A stretch of DNA of 64,000 bases from an uncultured Chitinophaga sp. (GTDB lineage Bacteria; Bacteroidota; Bacteroidia; Chitinophagales; Chitinophagaceae). The stretch covers positions 558,001 to 622,000 of the forward strand of contig NZ_CALEJS010000016.1 of assembly GCF_937898475.1 (NCBI RefSeq). Direction: 5' to 3'. Within the stretch, counting starts at the first letter, position 1, and the number at the start of each line of letters is the position of its first letter. The notes below the pieces were generated by a model that was not told the DNA's origin, ran no database searches, and saw only the letters and a list, made by a program, of their open reading frames with translations. Below are positions 38,394-48,001 of this stretch, in pieces. The translations under genes were made by a program, and so were the position numbers.

Positions 38394-41012
38394 ATGACAG
38401 CATCCGAGATCCGTCAGCAATTCCTGGACTTTTTTGCTTCCAAAGGGCACCAGATCGTGCCTTCTGCCCCCATCGTGGTAAAGAATGACCCTACGCTTTT
38501 ATTTACCAATGCGGGGATGAACCAGTTCAAGGACTATTTCCTGGGCAACAAAACCCCGGCGCATACCCGGGTGGCGGATACCCAGAAATGCCTGCGGGTT
38601 AGCGGCAAACATAACGACCTGGAGGAAGTAGGGATAGACACCTACCACCATACCATGTTTGAAATGCTGGGCAACTGGAGCTTTGGCGACTATTTCAAAC
38701 AGGAAGCCATTGCCTGGAGCTGGGAACTGCTGACAGAAATCTATCAATTACCCAAAGACAGGTTGTATGTAACTGTTTTTGAGGGAGATGCAAAAGAGCA
38801 GCTGCCGAAGGACGAGGAAGCCTATAATTGCTGGAAGCAGCATATTGCTGAAGACAGGATCCTGCTGGGCAACAAAAAAGACAATTTCTGGGAGATGGGA
38901 GACACTGGCCCATGTGGTCCCTGCTCTGAAATACATGTAGACTGCCGCCCTGATGCAGAAAGGCAGCAGCAAGACGGACGCGAACTGGTGAATGCAGATC
39001 ATCCGCAGGTAATAGAGATCTGGAACAACGTATTCATGCAGTTTAACCGCCTGAAAGACGGCAGCCTGGAACCGCTGCCCGCCAAACATGTGGACACAGG
39101 TATGGGCCTGGAGCGCTTGGTGAGGGTGTTACAGGGAAAAACCTCCAACTATGACACCGACCTGTTCATGGGCACCATCCATGCTACCGAAAAACTGACC
39201 GGCCATACCTATAAAGGCACTGATACCAGGCAAGACGTAGCCTTCCGTGTAATTGCAGACCACCTGCGCGCTATTTCCTTTACCATAGCCGACGGACAAC
39301 TGCCCTCCAACACAGGTGCGGGCTACGTGATACGCCGCATTCTGCGCAGGGCCGTACGTTATTACTACTCCTTCCTGGACGCTAAAAAACCTTTGCTGCA
39401 TGAGCTGGTTCCCGTGCTGGCGGAGCAATTTGACAAGGTATTCCCTGAACTGCAGCAACAGGTAGACTTTGTAAAAAAGGTAGTTTATGAAGAGGAGAAC
39501 AATTTCCTCCGCACGCTGGAAAGTGGTATCCGCCGCATAGAAGATGTGATCAGCACCGCCCGCACCAAAAGCATAGACGGTAAAACTGCTTTTGAACTGT
39601 ACGATACCTACGGCTTTCCCCTGGATCTGACCAACCTGATTGCTGCGGAGAAAGGATTTACGGTTGATGAGAAAGGCTTCAATGTTGAAATGCAGCAACA
39701 GAAAAACCGTTCCCGTGCTGCTACAGAACTGGATACCGGCGACTGGATAGTGCTGGACGAAGTGCCTGCCACAACTTTTGTAGGGTATGAACTGCTGGAA
39801 AACACCACCCGCGTTACCAAATACCGTAAAATAAAAGCCAAAGGCAAAGAACAATACCAACTGGTACTGGAACAAACCCCCTTCTATGCAGAAAGCGGCG
39901 GCCAGGCAGGCGATACCGGTGTGCTGCTGTTTGATGGGGAAACCATTGCCGTTACCGATACCAAAAAGGAGAACGACCTGACCGTTCACTTTACGGATAC
40001 CCTTCCCGCTGAGGTAAATGTGCCCGTGAAGGCGATCATTGCCCGCGAAAAAAGACAGGATACTGCCCGCCACCATTCCGCCACCCACCTGTTACATGCG
40101 GCCTTACGCCAGGTACTGGGCACTCATGTAGCCCAGAAAGGATCACTGGTGAATGCCGATTACCTGCGTTTCGACTTTTCGCACTTTGCCAAGGTGAGCG
40201 AGGAGGAACTGGCCAGGATAGAAGAAATTGTGAATGAAAAGATCCGGCAGAACATTCCTGTAGTGATCCAGGAAATGCCGCGGGAAGAAGCCCTGCAACT
40301 GGGCGCCATGGCCCTATTTGGAGAAAAATATGGTGACACGGTACGGGTGGTGATCATGGACCCTTCCTACTCCATTGAACTGTGCGGGGGTACCCATGTA
40401 GGCGCTACGGGAGAGCTGGGCCTGTTTAAATTCATCAGCGAAGGCGCGGTAGCCGCAGGCGTACGCCGTGTAGAAGCTGTTACCGGCGCCAAAGCCCTGG
40501 CTTATGTGAATGGGCAGCTGCAGCAGCTGAAAGAGATAAAGGCCGTACTGAAGAATCCTAAAGAACCGGTAAAGGCCTTTGAAAACCTGCTGCAGGAAAA
40601 AACAGGTCTGGAAAAACAACTGGCCCAGGTGGAACTGGAGAAAGTGAACGAGCTGGCCGCCAGCCTGAAAAAACAGGTAACAGCGATCAATGGCTTGAAT
40701 TTCATTGGCCACGTAGTGAAAGTAGGGAATGCTGATTCATTAAAACAACTGGGCACCGCCCTGAGGCATATTGACAATCACGTAGTAATATTGGCTGCGG
40801 ATGTAAACGGCAAAGCCAGTGTTGCGCTGCTGATTGCCGAAAACCTTGTAAGCACAAAAGGCTGGGATGCGCCTAAGATCATTAAAGAACAGGTGGCGCC
40901 ACTCATCAAAGGCGGAGGAGGAGGACAATCATCTTTTGCTACCGCGGGCGGCCAGGATACCAGCAGATTACAGGAGGTGGTGGAAAAGGTGAAGGCTTTA
41001 ATTAATAATTAA
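38394..41012 (+). CDS. alaS: Alanyl-tRNA synthetase
   Basis: 872 residues, class II. Catalytic core: motif 2 in KCLRVSGKHNDLEEVG and HHTMFEMLGNWSFGDYFK (about 60-105), motif 3 in GAGYVIRRILRRAVRYY (about 305-321). The editing domain has the zinc/substrate motifs HHSATHLLHAALRQ (HxxxH) and CGGTHV. The C-terminal C-Ala/DHHA1 region (GGGGGQSSFATAGGQD) is complete. It charges tRNA-Ala and removes Ser/Gly errors. Confidence 0.97.
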   Translation: MTASEIRQQFLDFFASKGHQIVPSAPIVVKNDPTLLFTNAGMNQFKDYFLGNKTPAHTRVADTQKCLRVSGKHNDLEEVGIDTYHHTMFEMLGNWSFGDYFKQEAIAWSWELLTEIYQLPKDRLYVTVFEGDAKEQLPKDEEAYNCWKQHIAEDRILLGNKKDNFWEMGDTGPCGPCSEIHVDCRPDAERQQQDGRELVNADHPQVIEIWNNVFMQFNRLKDGSLEPLPAKHVDTGMGLERLVRVLQGKTSNYDTDLFMGTIHATEKLTGHTYKGTDTRQDVAFRVIADHLRAISFTIADGQLPSNTGAGYVIRRILRRAVRYYYSFLDAKKPLLHELVPVLAEQFDKVFPELQQQVDFVKKVVYEEENNFLRTLESGIRRIEDVISTARTKSIDGKTAFELYDTYGFPLDLTNLIAAEKGFTVDEKGFNVEMQQQKNRSRAATELDTGDWIVLDEVPATTFVGYELLENTTRVTKYRKIKAKGKEQYQLVLEQTPFYAESGGQAGDTGVLLFDGETIAVTDTKKENDLTVHFTDTLPAEVNVPVKAIIAREKRQDTARHHSATHLLHAALRQVLGTHVAQKGSLVNADYLRFDFSHFAKVSEEELARIEEIVNEKIRQNIPVVIQEMPREEALQLGAMALFGEKYGDTVRVVIMDPSYSIELCGGTHVGATGELGLFKFISEGAVAAGVRRVEAVTGAKALAYVNGQLQQLKEIKAVLKNPKEPVKAFENLLQEKTGLEKQLAQVELEKVNELAASLKKQVTAINGLNFIGHVVKVGNADSLKQLGTALRHIDNHVVILAADVNGKASVALLIAENLVSTKGWDAPKIIKEQVAPLIKGGGGGQSSFATAGGQDTSRLQEVVEKVKALINN

Positions 41013-41035
41013 ACGTTAATAATTTAGAATAGTGC

Positions 41036-41075
41036 AGCCCGTATAGCAGGAAAGTGCTGTACGGGCTTCGTGTTT
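41036..41075 (+). terminator. Terminator hairpin after alaS
   Basis: Stem AGCCCGTA (41036-41043) / TACGGGCT (41060-41067) with an inner AGCA/TGCT extension, then TCGTGTTT. The T tract is weak. Confidence 0.55.
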
Positions 41076-41188
41076 CAGGGGACTTATTTTAACATTCTGT
41101 TAAGTCTCACCGGGGCCCTTTTAACTTTTCCTTATTTGCCCCAGCCTTTAAATTTGCTTCATAAGTTTATAAAAATATTGTTTTGTTT

Positions 41189-42205
41189 ATGAAAAAGTTA
41201 CTCCAAGTACTAACCCTTGCAGGACTAACCTGTGGGATTTTCGCCCTCACACCTGCTGTAAAGGCGCAAGATTCCGGCAAGCAAAAAAGCGATAAACTGG
41301 GCGAGTATGATGAGATTGTTATCAAACCTAAGAACAACCAAGATGGAAAAGTCACTATCGAGATCAGAGATGGGGAAGTATGGGTGGATGGTAAGAAGTT
41401 GGATGATTACCAGGATGGCGACATTTCTGTATATCGCCGTAAGATCAGGCCAATGGATGGCAATACTTTTTCTTTTGACAACCCGCACCGGGGCCTGCAA
41501 TTTTTCAATAATGACGATGAGGAGGATGGCAGTATACGCGGCGGAAAGGCGCTGCTGGGCGTAATTACTGAGAAAAAAGAGGCGGCGGGGGTAACGATCA
41601 GGGACGTATCTCCGGGTAGCGCAGCGGAAAAGGCAGGCCTGAAGAAAGGAGATGTGATCACAGGGGTTGATGCAGACAAAATAGCCGAGCCCCAGGATCT
41701 GTTTGAGAAGATCGGCGAATACGACCCTGGTGATAAGGTGACCGTTACCTACCTGCGTAATAAAAAGGAGCAGAAGGTAACCGTTACATTGGATGAACGC
41801 AAAGATCTGGGCAGGTTCAATTTCACACCAGGCCCCGGCAACAATAACTTCTTCCGTTTCCGCAACCCGCGTAACGGGCCCGGTTTCGGCGACAATTACT
41901 TCAAATGGTTCGGCAATGATCGTAATGACACCCGCCTTGGTTTATCTGTACAGGATACCGAAGAAGGTAAAGGCGTGCGTGTATTAAGCGTAACAGCAGG
42001 TTCTGCCGCCGAGAAAGCAGGCTTTAAGGAAAATGATATTATAACGGAACTAGCAGGCGCTGAGGTGAATTCAGCCGGGGATGTGGCGAATACATACAGG
42101 GAGAATAAAGACAAGGGTACATTAACGGCAAAGGTTAAACGCAACAACAAAGAGCAGCAGTTAACCATTACCGTTCCGAAGCATTTAAACAAAGCTGATC
42201 TTTAA
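41189..42205 (+). CDS. Secreted double-PDZ domain protein
   Basis: 338 residues from ATG 41189 (a TTG at 41183 adds two). Signal peptide about 1-27. Two PDZ domains: the first about 113-205 (GKALLGVITEKKEAAGVTIRDVSPGSAAEKAGLKKGDVITGVD), the second about 245-332 (TRLGLSVQDTEEGKGVRVLSVTAGSAAEKAGFKENDIITEL). A Phe/Asn/Gly-rich linker (FRFRNPRNGPGFGDNYFKWF) joins them. No trypsin-like protease domain, so this is not a DegP; probably a periplasmic scaffold or adaptor. Ends in a strong terminator. Confidence 0.85.
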   Translation: MKKLLQVLTLAGLTCGIFALTPAVKAQDSGKQKSDKLGEYDEIVIKPKNNQDGKVTIEIRDGEVWVDGKKLDDYQDGDISVYRRKIRPMDGNTFSFDNPHRGLQFFNNDDEEDGSIRGGKALLGVITEKKEAAGVTIRDVSPGSAAEKAGLKKGDVITGVDADKIAEPQDLFEKIGEYDPGDKVTVTYLRNKKEQKVTVTLDERKDLGRFNFTPGPGNNNFFRFRNPRNGPGFGDNYFKWFGNDRNDTRLGLSVQDTEEGKGVRVLSVTAGSAAEKAGFKENDIITELAGAEVNSAGDVANTYRENKDKGTLTAKVKRNNKEQQLTITVPKHLNKADL

Positions 42206-42288
42206 TATCCGGATGTGCTGACAATTTTCATTCGTTGTTTGCACATCTGCGCCCGCAGATTGATTTGATATGGTTTTAAGTGTGTAAT

Positions 42289-42328
42289 ACCCCCGTTCGT
42301 CATCCGGCGATGCGGGGGTTTTCATTTT
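42289..42328 (+). terminator. Intrinsic terminator of the PDZ gene
   Basis: Stem ACCCCCG (42289-42295) / CGGGGGT (42313-42319), loop of 17 bases, then TTTTCATTTT. Overlaps the 3' end of the convergent aldehyde dehydrogenase gene. Confidence 0.72.
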
Positions 42329-43704
42329 ACCAGCATCTTCACATACTTCAGCTTCTTCTTAAAGGGAGCGTATTTCACCGGAACATCCAGCCAGGTGGCG
42401 GTGCGCATAATGCCTTTGGGATGGGTGAACGTTTCAAAACTGAAACGGCCGTGATAATGGCCCATCCCGCTATGCCCTACCCCGCCAAAGGGCAGCTCAG
42501 GGTTGGTAAGGTGTACCAGGGTGTTATTAACACAGCCGCCGCCAAAGCGCAGCTGTTCTTCCAATATTTTACAGGTGGAGGCCCTTTTGGAGAATATATA
42601 AAGTGATAAGGGATAGGGGTGGCTGCGGATCAGCTGTATAGCCTCAGACAGCTCATTAAAGGCGATGATGGGCAATATGGGCCCGAAAATCTCTTCCTGC
42701 ATCAGGGGCGCCGACAAATCCACCTCTTCCATCAGGGTGGGCGCTATATAGCGTGATTTTCTATCTGCAATGCCACCGTGAATGATACTGCCCTGCTGCA
42801 GGTATGCTTCCAGCGCCTCAAAACGCCGGTCGTTTATAATACGGGCATAATCAGGGCTTTGCGATGGATCTTCTCCGTAAAACTGCACAATGGCCTGCTC
42901 CATGGCTGCGATGAGCGCGGCCCTTACACGGTTGTGCACCAGCACATAATCAGGTGCTACGCAGGTTTGGCCGGCATTCCAGAACTTGCCCCATACAATA
43001 CGCCGTGCAGCTACCTTTATATTAGCCTTGTCATCTACCACGCAGGGAGATTTACCTCCCAGCTCCAGGGTAACGGGCGTCAGATGCGGCGCCGCCATTT
43101 CCAGCACCTTTTTACCAATGCCTGCACTGCCGGTGAAGAACACATGATCAAAGCGGTAGGTCATGAGGGCGGGAATCAAGTGGCTGCCCTCTCCCTGCAG
43201 CAAGGTAATATAAGCCGGATCAAATATTTCGCGCACCAGTTGCTCCATTACCGCCGCCGTTGCGGGCGCCAGCTCTGAGGGTTTGAGAATGGCACAGTTG
43301 CCCCCTGCAATTGCGCCTACCAGGGGGGCCATCAGCAGCTGAAAAGGGTAGTTCCAGGGGGCAATGATCAGGGTAAGTCCCAGGGGAGCACGTATGATCT
43401 TACTGTGGCTGGGGTAATGTTCCAGGGGGCTGGTCACCTCGTGCGGGCGCATCCACCTGGCCAGGTTGCCCAGCACATGGTCAATTTCGGTATATAAAAA
43501 TCCAACCTCACTTCCATACGCCTCTACCGGGTGTTTGTGCATATCCTTATGCAGGGCGTCAAGTATAGCGTTTTCATGTTTTTTAATGCCCTGCTTCAGC
43601 CGCCTGAGCTGTGTTTTCCGGAAGGCATAGGACAGGGTGGCGCCAGACTCAAAGAATGCCTGCTGGGCCTTGTAAATGTCACCTATGGAGGAGGCATTGG
43701 TCAT
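42322..43704 (-). CDS. Aldehyde dehydrogenase (class 3-like)
   Basis: 460 residues. Rossmann cofactor domain with FTGSAGIGKKVLEMAA (about 196-211), catalytic glutamate in LELGGKSPCVVDD and the nucleophilic cysteine in FWNAGQTCVAPDY (about 246-258). Length and lack of the extra C-terminal hydrophobic tail place it with the short class 3-like NAD(P)-dependent dehydrogenases acting on medium-chain or aromatic aldehydes. Substrate unknown. Convergent with the PDZ gene and divergent from gatB. Confidence 0.93.
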   Translation of the reverse strand: MTNASSIGDIYKAQQAFFESGATLSYAFRKTQLRRLKQGIKKHENAILDALHKDMHKHPVEAYGSEVGFLYTEIDHVLGNLARWMRPHEVTSPLEHYPSHSKIIRAPLGLTLIIAPWNYPFQLLMAPLVGAIAGGNCAILKPSELAPATAAVMEQLVREIFDPAYITLLQGEGSHLIPALMTYRFDHVFFTGSAGIGKKVLEMAAPHLTPVTLELGGKSPCVVDDKANIKVAARRIVWGKFWNAGQTCVAPDYVLVHNRVRAALIAAMEQAIVQFYGEDPSQSPDYARIINDRRFEALEAYLQQGSIIHGGIADRKSRYIAPTLMEEVDLSAPLMQEEIFGPILPIIAFNELSEAIQLIRSHPYPLSLYIFSKRASTCKILEEQLRFGGGCVNNTLVHLTNPELPFGGVGHSGMGHYHGRFSFETFTHPKGIMRTATWLDVPVKYAPFKKKLKYVKMLVK

Positions 43705-43779
43705 AGGACGTTTTTTTATTTAAGTTACTACATAATAGGCGGATATGGCCGCCCCCTGGCGGGATGCTCAAAAATATTA

Positions 43780-43787
43780 TATCTTCG
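43780..43787 (+). promoter_or_regulatory. Candidate -7 box of gatB
   Basis: TATCTTCG matches seven of eight positions; its end is 10 bases before the ATG at 43797. It supports that start over the upstream ATG at 43764, which would lie upstream of the promoter. Confidence 0.35.
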
Positions 43788-43796
43788 CCTCTACCC

Positions 43797-45242
43797 ATGA
43801 TAGACTATAATAAATATGAAGCAGTGATCGGGCTGGAGGTACATGCGCAGCTGCTCACGGAAAGCAAGTTATTCTGCAGCGACAGCGCTGCGTTTGGCGG
43901 TGCGCCTAATACCCATGTCAGCCCCATTACACTGGGCCACCCGGGAACACTGCCCCGTATGAACCAGAAAGCAGTAGAATATGCTGTTAAACTGGGTCTG
44001 GCCTGCCATTGTGAGATAGCGGCAGAAAACTACTTTGCACGCAAGAACTATTTTTATCCTGACCTGCCCAAGGGCTACCAGGTATCACAACATACTGCGC
44101 CTATCTGTGTAGGTGGCCATGTGGCTATTACTACGGCAGAAGGAGAGCGGAATATTCAGCTGAACCGTATACACCTGGAAGAGGATGCAGGTAAGTCCTT
44201 ACACGACCAGGAGCCCGATAACACCATGGTTGACTATAACCGGGCGGGTGTGCCGCTGGTGGAGATCGTAACAGAACCTGACCTGCACACCGGCGACGAG
44301 GCCTACGCATACCTGACCGCCCTCCGCAGGCTGGTACGCTACCTGGGCGTATGTGACGGGAACATGGAGGAGGGCAGCATGCGCTGTGATGCCAATATAT
44401 CTATCCGGCTTAAAGGCGCTACCACCCTGGGTACCAAGGTAGAGGTAAAAAACATGAACTCTATCCGCAATGTGAAAAGAGCCATTGAGAATGAGGTGAA
44501 AAGGCAAATAGAGCTGGTAGAGAACGACGGCACTATTGTACAGGAGACCCGCAGTTTTGATGCAGCCAACGGCAGTTCATTCCCGCTACGCTCCAAAGAG
44601 GAGGCCAATGACTACCGTTATTTTCCCGAGCCGGATCTGGCTCCTTTCAGGCTCACTGCAGCATTCCTCGCTGCGATAAAAGCATCCCTGCCCGCGCTGC
44701 CGGATGAGCTGGTACAGCTGTACACCACACAGTACGGACTGCCGGAATATGATGCCCGGGTATTGTGCGACGATAAAGCCACTGCAGACTACTTTGCACA
44801 GGTGATAGCCGTTTCCCCCCAGTACAAGGCAGCCGCCAACTGGTTGTTAGGGCCTGTAAAACAGTACCTGAACGAACATTCCATAGGTGCAGAACAGTTC
44901 CCGCTTCCGGCCGCCTCCCTGGCAGACCTGATGGGGCTGGTGGAAAGCGGCAAAGTGAACTTTTCCATCGCTTCTTCCCGTATATTCCCGGAAATGATAC
45001 AGCAGCCCGGAAAAAAGGCGCTGGAAATTGCTACTGCCCTGAACCTGCTGCAGGATACCAATGCAGATAACATAACGCCCATCATAGATGAGGTATTGGC
45101 TAAGTATCCTGGCAAGGTTGCAGAGTATAAAGCCGGTAAGAAAGGACTTATAGGGTTGTTTGTAGGTGAAGTGATGAAGCGCTCGCAAGGCAAGGCAGAT
45201 CCAAAGCTGACCAACCAATTGCTGGCTGAGCGCTTAAAGTAG
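43797..45242 (+). CDS. gatB: Asp-tRNA(Asn)/Glu-tRNA(Gln) amidotransferase subunit B
   Basis: 481 residues from ATG 43797. Subunit B of the GatCAB complex that transamidates Glu-tRNA(Gln) and Asp-tRNA(Asn): it recognises the tRNA and phosphorylates the misacylated amino acid. Signatures: YEAVIGLEVHAQLLTESKLFC at the N-terminus, LPKGYQVSQH, HLEEDAGKSLHD and DYNRAGVPLVEIVTEPD, with the metal/ATP site, and the C-terminal YqeY-like tail (GEVMKRSQGKADPKLTNQLLAERL). gatA and gatC are not in the window. Terminates close to the tlpA-like gene. Confidence 0.96.
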   Translation: MIDYNKYEAVIGLEVHAQLLTESKLFCSDSAAFGGAPNTHVSPITLGHPGTLPRMNQKAVEYAVKLGLACHCEIAAENYFARKNYFYPDLPKGYQVSQHTAPICVGGHVAITTAEGERNIQLNRIHLEEDAGKSLHDQEPDNTMVDYNRAGVPLVEIVTEPDLHTGDEAYAYLTALRRLVRYLGVCDGNMEEGSMRCDANISIRLKGATTLGTKVEVKNMNSIRNVKRAIENEVKRQIELVENDGTIVQETRSFDAANGSSFPLRSKEEANDYRYFPEPDLAPFRLTAAFLAAIKASLPALPDELVQLYTTQYGLPEYDARVLCDDKATADYFAQVIAVSPQYKAAANWLLGPVKQYLNEHSIGAEQFPLPAASLADLMGLVESGKVNFSIASSRIFPEMIQQPGKKALEIATALNLLQDTNADNITPIIDEVLAKYPGKVAEYKAGKKGLIGLFVGEVMKRSQGKADPKLTNQLLAERLK

Positions 45243-45254
45243 CTCATTGTTTGT

Positions 45255-45262
45255 TACTTTTG
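45255..45262 (+). promoter_or_regulatory. -7 box for the TlpA-like gene
   Basis: Exact TACTTTTG, 40 bases before ATG 45302 and 64 before the alternative start at 45326. Confidence 0.5.
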
Positions 45263-45301
45263 GATGAAACTGTCATTACAATTTAAAAACTGGCCATTAT
45301 T

Positions 45302-46477
45302 ATGAGACCGAGCATAACATACAAGATGAGAAAAGTAGCACTATGCCTTACGCTTGGCGGGCTGCTCGCAAGTTGCGGACAGCAGGCTGAGAAAGGAAGC
45401 TTCAATATAAGCGTGCATTTGTCTAATGCCCCGCTGGGACCCGTGTTCCTGGAAGAACTGACGCTAAAGGAGGTAAAGATTGCAGATACAACCAGCCTGA
45501 AAGACGCCAGCGGCAAATTTACCCTGAAGGGTACCGTTCCTGAACAGGGCCTTTACCGGATCCGGTTTGGCAACAGCAAGTATATCCTCCTGGCACTGGA
45601 CGCAGGTGACATGAATATTGAAGGCGATTATGACCAGCTGGACAAGATCAACATTAAAGGTTCAGAAGCGTCTGCTGCCCTGCAGCAACTGCTGATTGAA
45701 GCTAATGAAAAGGGACAGTCGCTGACCATGGAAATGCGTGCAGTAGACAGTCTCCATAACGCCAACATACCTGACAGTGTACTGCAGGAAAAAGTGAAAT
45801 CACTGCAGCAAAAGGAAGCTGACCTGCAGCAGTCTTTCATCAGCTATGCAGAAAAAACACCTTATCCTGCTAATGCAGTATTTGCACTGAGCATGGTAAA
45901 TGATCCCAGCGCATTGATCCAGCAAAAACAGGTGATCACCAATATAGAAAAACGCTTCCCTGAAAACAGCCTGGTTCACAGCCTCAGCGCTCGTCTCAGC
46001 GAAATAGAGCAGCAGGCTGGTGCAATGGGCGGCGGCGATGAAGAGAGTATGACCGCTGTAAAGGTGGGCGATGTGGCCCCTGATTTCTCCCTGCCTGATC
46101 CTTCCGGTAAAAAGATCAGCCTGAGCTCTTTCCGCGGCAAATATGTACTGGTAGATTTCTGGGCGAGCTGGTGTAAACCTTGCCGTATGGAGAACCCGAA
46201 CGTGGTAAAAGCTTACCAGCAATACAAGAACAAGAATTTTACGGTGTTGGGTGTATCGCTGGACAAAAAGAAAGAAGCCTGGGTAGAAGCGATACAGGCA
46301 GATGGCCTGAGCTGGAACCATGTAAGCGATCTAAAATTCTGGGATTCTGCAGTAGTACCTTTATTTGGCATTAATGCTATTCCTACTAACTTCTTACTGG
46401 ATCCGCAGGGAAAGATTATAGCGGCAAATTTAAGAGGAGAAGCGCTGGAACAGAAGCTGAAGGAAGTGGTAAAATAA
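45302..46477 (+). CDS. TlpA-type lipoprotein thioredoxin with DUF4369 domain
   Basis: 391 residues (ATG 45302; an ATG at 45326 is also possible). Lipoprotein signal with lipobox LLASC. N-terminal DUF4369-type beta-sandwich (about 30-130, GPVFLEELTLKEVKIADTTSLKDASGKFTLKGTVPEQGLYRI), a helical linker (to about 245), then a thioredoxin-like domain with the active site WCKPC (in FWASWCKPCRMENPNV) and cis-proline at NAIPTNFL. It keeps periplasmic thiols reduced or supports cytochrome maturation; this domain pair is a Bacteroidota hallmark. A strong bidirectional terminator follows. Confidence 0.92.
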   Translation: MRPSITYKMRKVALCLTLGGLLASCGQQAEKGSFNISVHLSNAPLGPVFLEELTLKEVKIADTTSLKDASGKFTLKGTVPEQGLYRIRFGNSKYILLALDAGDMNIEGDYDQLDKINIKGSEASAALQQLLIEANEKGQSLTMEMRAVDSLHNANIPDSVLQEKVKSLQQKEADLQQSFISYAEKTPYPANAVFALSMVNDPSALIQQKQVITNIEKRFPENSLVHSLSARLSEIEQQAGAMGGGDEESMTAVKVGDVAPDFSLPDPSGKKISLSSFRGKYVLVDFWASWCKPCRMENPNVVKAYQQYKNKNFTVLGVSLDKKKEAWVEAIQADGLSWNHVSDLKFWDSAVVPLFGINAIPTNFLLDPQGKIIAANLRGEALEQKLKEVVK

Positions 46478-46496
46478 ATTAGTTTAATCTTATTAT

Positions 46497-46536
46497 AAAC
46501 AAAAAAGGCAGGAGATGATCCTGCCTCTTTTGTTTA
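46497..46536. terminator. Bidirectional intrinsic terminator
   Basis: GGCAGGA (46507-46513) / TCCTGCC (46519-46525) with a 5-base loop, extended by A/T pairs (AAACAAAAAA left, TCTTTTGTTT right). Ends both the TlpA-like gene and the first SusC/SusD locus. Confidence 0.88.
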
Positions 46537-46557
46537 TAATCACTTAATAAATCTAAA

Positions 46558-47991
46558 CTAGTAACCAGGATTCTGTACCAGGTTCTTGTTATAGTTTGTT
46601 TCTACGATCGGGATAGGAAGCTGGAAACGATAATCATCCGCATCCAGTGTCAGTGCAGTAGCCACATATGGAATACCTGAACCGTCTGCCCTGTCACCTT
46701 TTGTTCCATCTCTTTGAATAGACTGATGCCTGCGTTTCAGATCCCAGAACCGGTCTCCTTCAAAAGCCAGCTCTAATCTCCTTTCTTTGAGGATTTCGTC
46801 TAACAATGCCTGGCCGCTCAGGTTGATGTCGGTAAAACCGGTATACCTGTTTGCTTTTAACAAATTCAGATCGGCCAGCGCTGCAGGTTCATTACCGCTC
46901 CTATAGTATGCTTCGGCGCGGTTCAATAATACTTCTGCCGTTCTCAGCACTTTTGCATCACAAACGCCCTGCGCTTTGCCTGCTCCACCATTGTATTTGA
47001 TCACATTGTTGTAATCATTTCCTGAGAAGGGACTTGTTCTGATGTAAGTTGATTTGCGTATGTCTGCATCAGTAAACAACTGCATAAAGTTATACTCCAC
47101 TACATACTCAGACTTCAGCTCACCACTTACAGGCTGATAATAGTTAACCCCTTGTGTATTTATGTTATCTGTTAGATTATTGATCACCTTAAACAGTACG
47201 CCTTTCTCTGTCTGGTCAGTCCAGATCCTGGGAAAATCTGCAATACCAGGCAGATCGGGAGTAGCTCCCAATGCGGCATTTGCAGCTGTGATGACCGCGG
47301 CGTAATCTCCCTTATAAAGGTTTACCCTGGACAATAAGCCAGCAACGGCGGCTTTATTTAATTTACCTGTTCCGTTATTGGCATCGATCAATGTCAGTGC
47401 CTGGTTCAGGTCAGCAAGCACCTTGTCATAAAACCCTTTCACCGGTTCTTTAGCGGGCAAAATAGTCGGATCTGTGGTGGTTACATAGGGAATGGTCAGA
47501 TCGTTGTCAGTAGCATTGGTGTAGGTTTTACCATACACTCTTGACATATCAAAATAGACCATCCCGCGGATAGCCAAAGCTTGTCCTTTGGTATTGTCAT
47601 GGAAAGGACCAGCCGGAAATTTATCAATGTTTTCCAGGATGGCATTTGCTCTCCTCGCCATTGTATAACCACCTGCAAAAAGGCCATACTCCGTTGCGCC
47701 GGGTTTCAGATTCCACCTTTGATAATCATTCAGGGACCTTCTGCCCGCCTGGTTGATGATCAGATTGTCAGACATAGCATCTGCTACAATATTCCAGGTG
47801 CCGTTGTAGTAACTACCGGAAGCCCTGATACCATAGTACATACCGTTAACAGCGAGTTCCATATCCTCTTCCGTTTCATATGCCACCTCCTGCGCCGCGG
47901 TGTTATAGGGGTAAAGGTCCAGTTCGGACTTGCTGCACGCGCCCAGGATCGGAAGCAGCGCAGCTGTAAGAATAATATATCTTTTTCTCAT
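46558..47991 (-). CDS. SusD/RagB family outer-membrane lipoprotein (locus 1)
   Basis: 477 residues from ATG 47991 (a TTG at 48000 is less likely). Lipobox ILGAC near residue 18. Helical SusD_RagB fold: N-terminal TPR-like part (TEEDMELAVNGMYYGIRAS...) and C-terminal loop region ending in the family signature P-I-P...E...N..L-x-QNPGY. SusD proteins cover the SusC barrel and bind the nutrient. The gene lies 10 bases after the SusC gene, so the pair is an operon. Substrate unknown. Confidence 0.92.
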   Translation of the reverse strand: MRKRYIILTAALLPILGACSKSELDLYPYNTAAQEVAYETEEDMELAVNGMYYGIRASGSYYNGTWNIVADAMSDNLIINQAGRRSLNDYQRWNLKPGATEYGLFAGGYTMARRANAILENIDKFPAGPFHDNTKGQALAIRGMVYFDMSRVYGKTYTNATDNDLTIPYVTTTDPTILPAKEPVKGFYDKVLADLNQALTLIDANNGTGKLNKAAVAGLLSRVNLYKGDYAAVITAANAALGATPDLPGIADFPRIWTDQTEKGVLFKVINNLTDNINTQGVNYYQPVSGELKSEYVVEYNFMQLFTDADIRKSTYIRTSPFSGNDYNNVIKYNGGAGKAQGVCDAKVLRTAEVLLNRAEAYYRSGNEPAALADLNLLKANRYTGFTDINLSGQALLDEILKERRLELAFEGDRFWDLKRRHQSIQRDGTKGDRADGSGIPYVATALTLDADDYRFQLPIPIVETNYNKNLVQNPGY

Positions 47992-48001
47992 TGGTTTCAA
48001 T

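Noticed and set aside
39129..40088. 319-codon leftward frame inside alaS
   Set aside because: Antisense shadow of a conserved synthetase; no domain.
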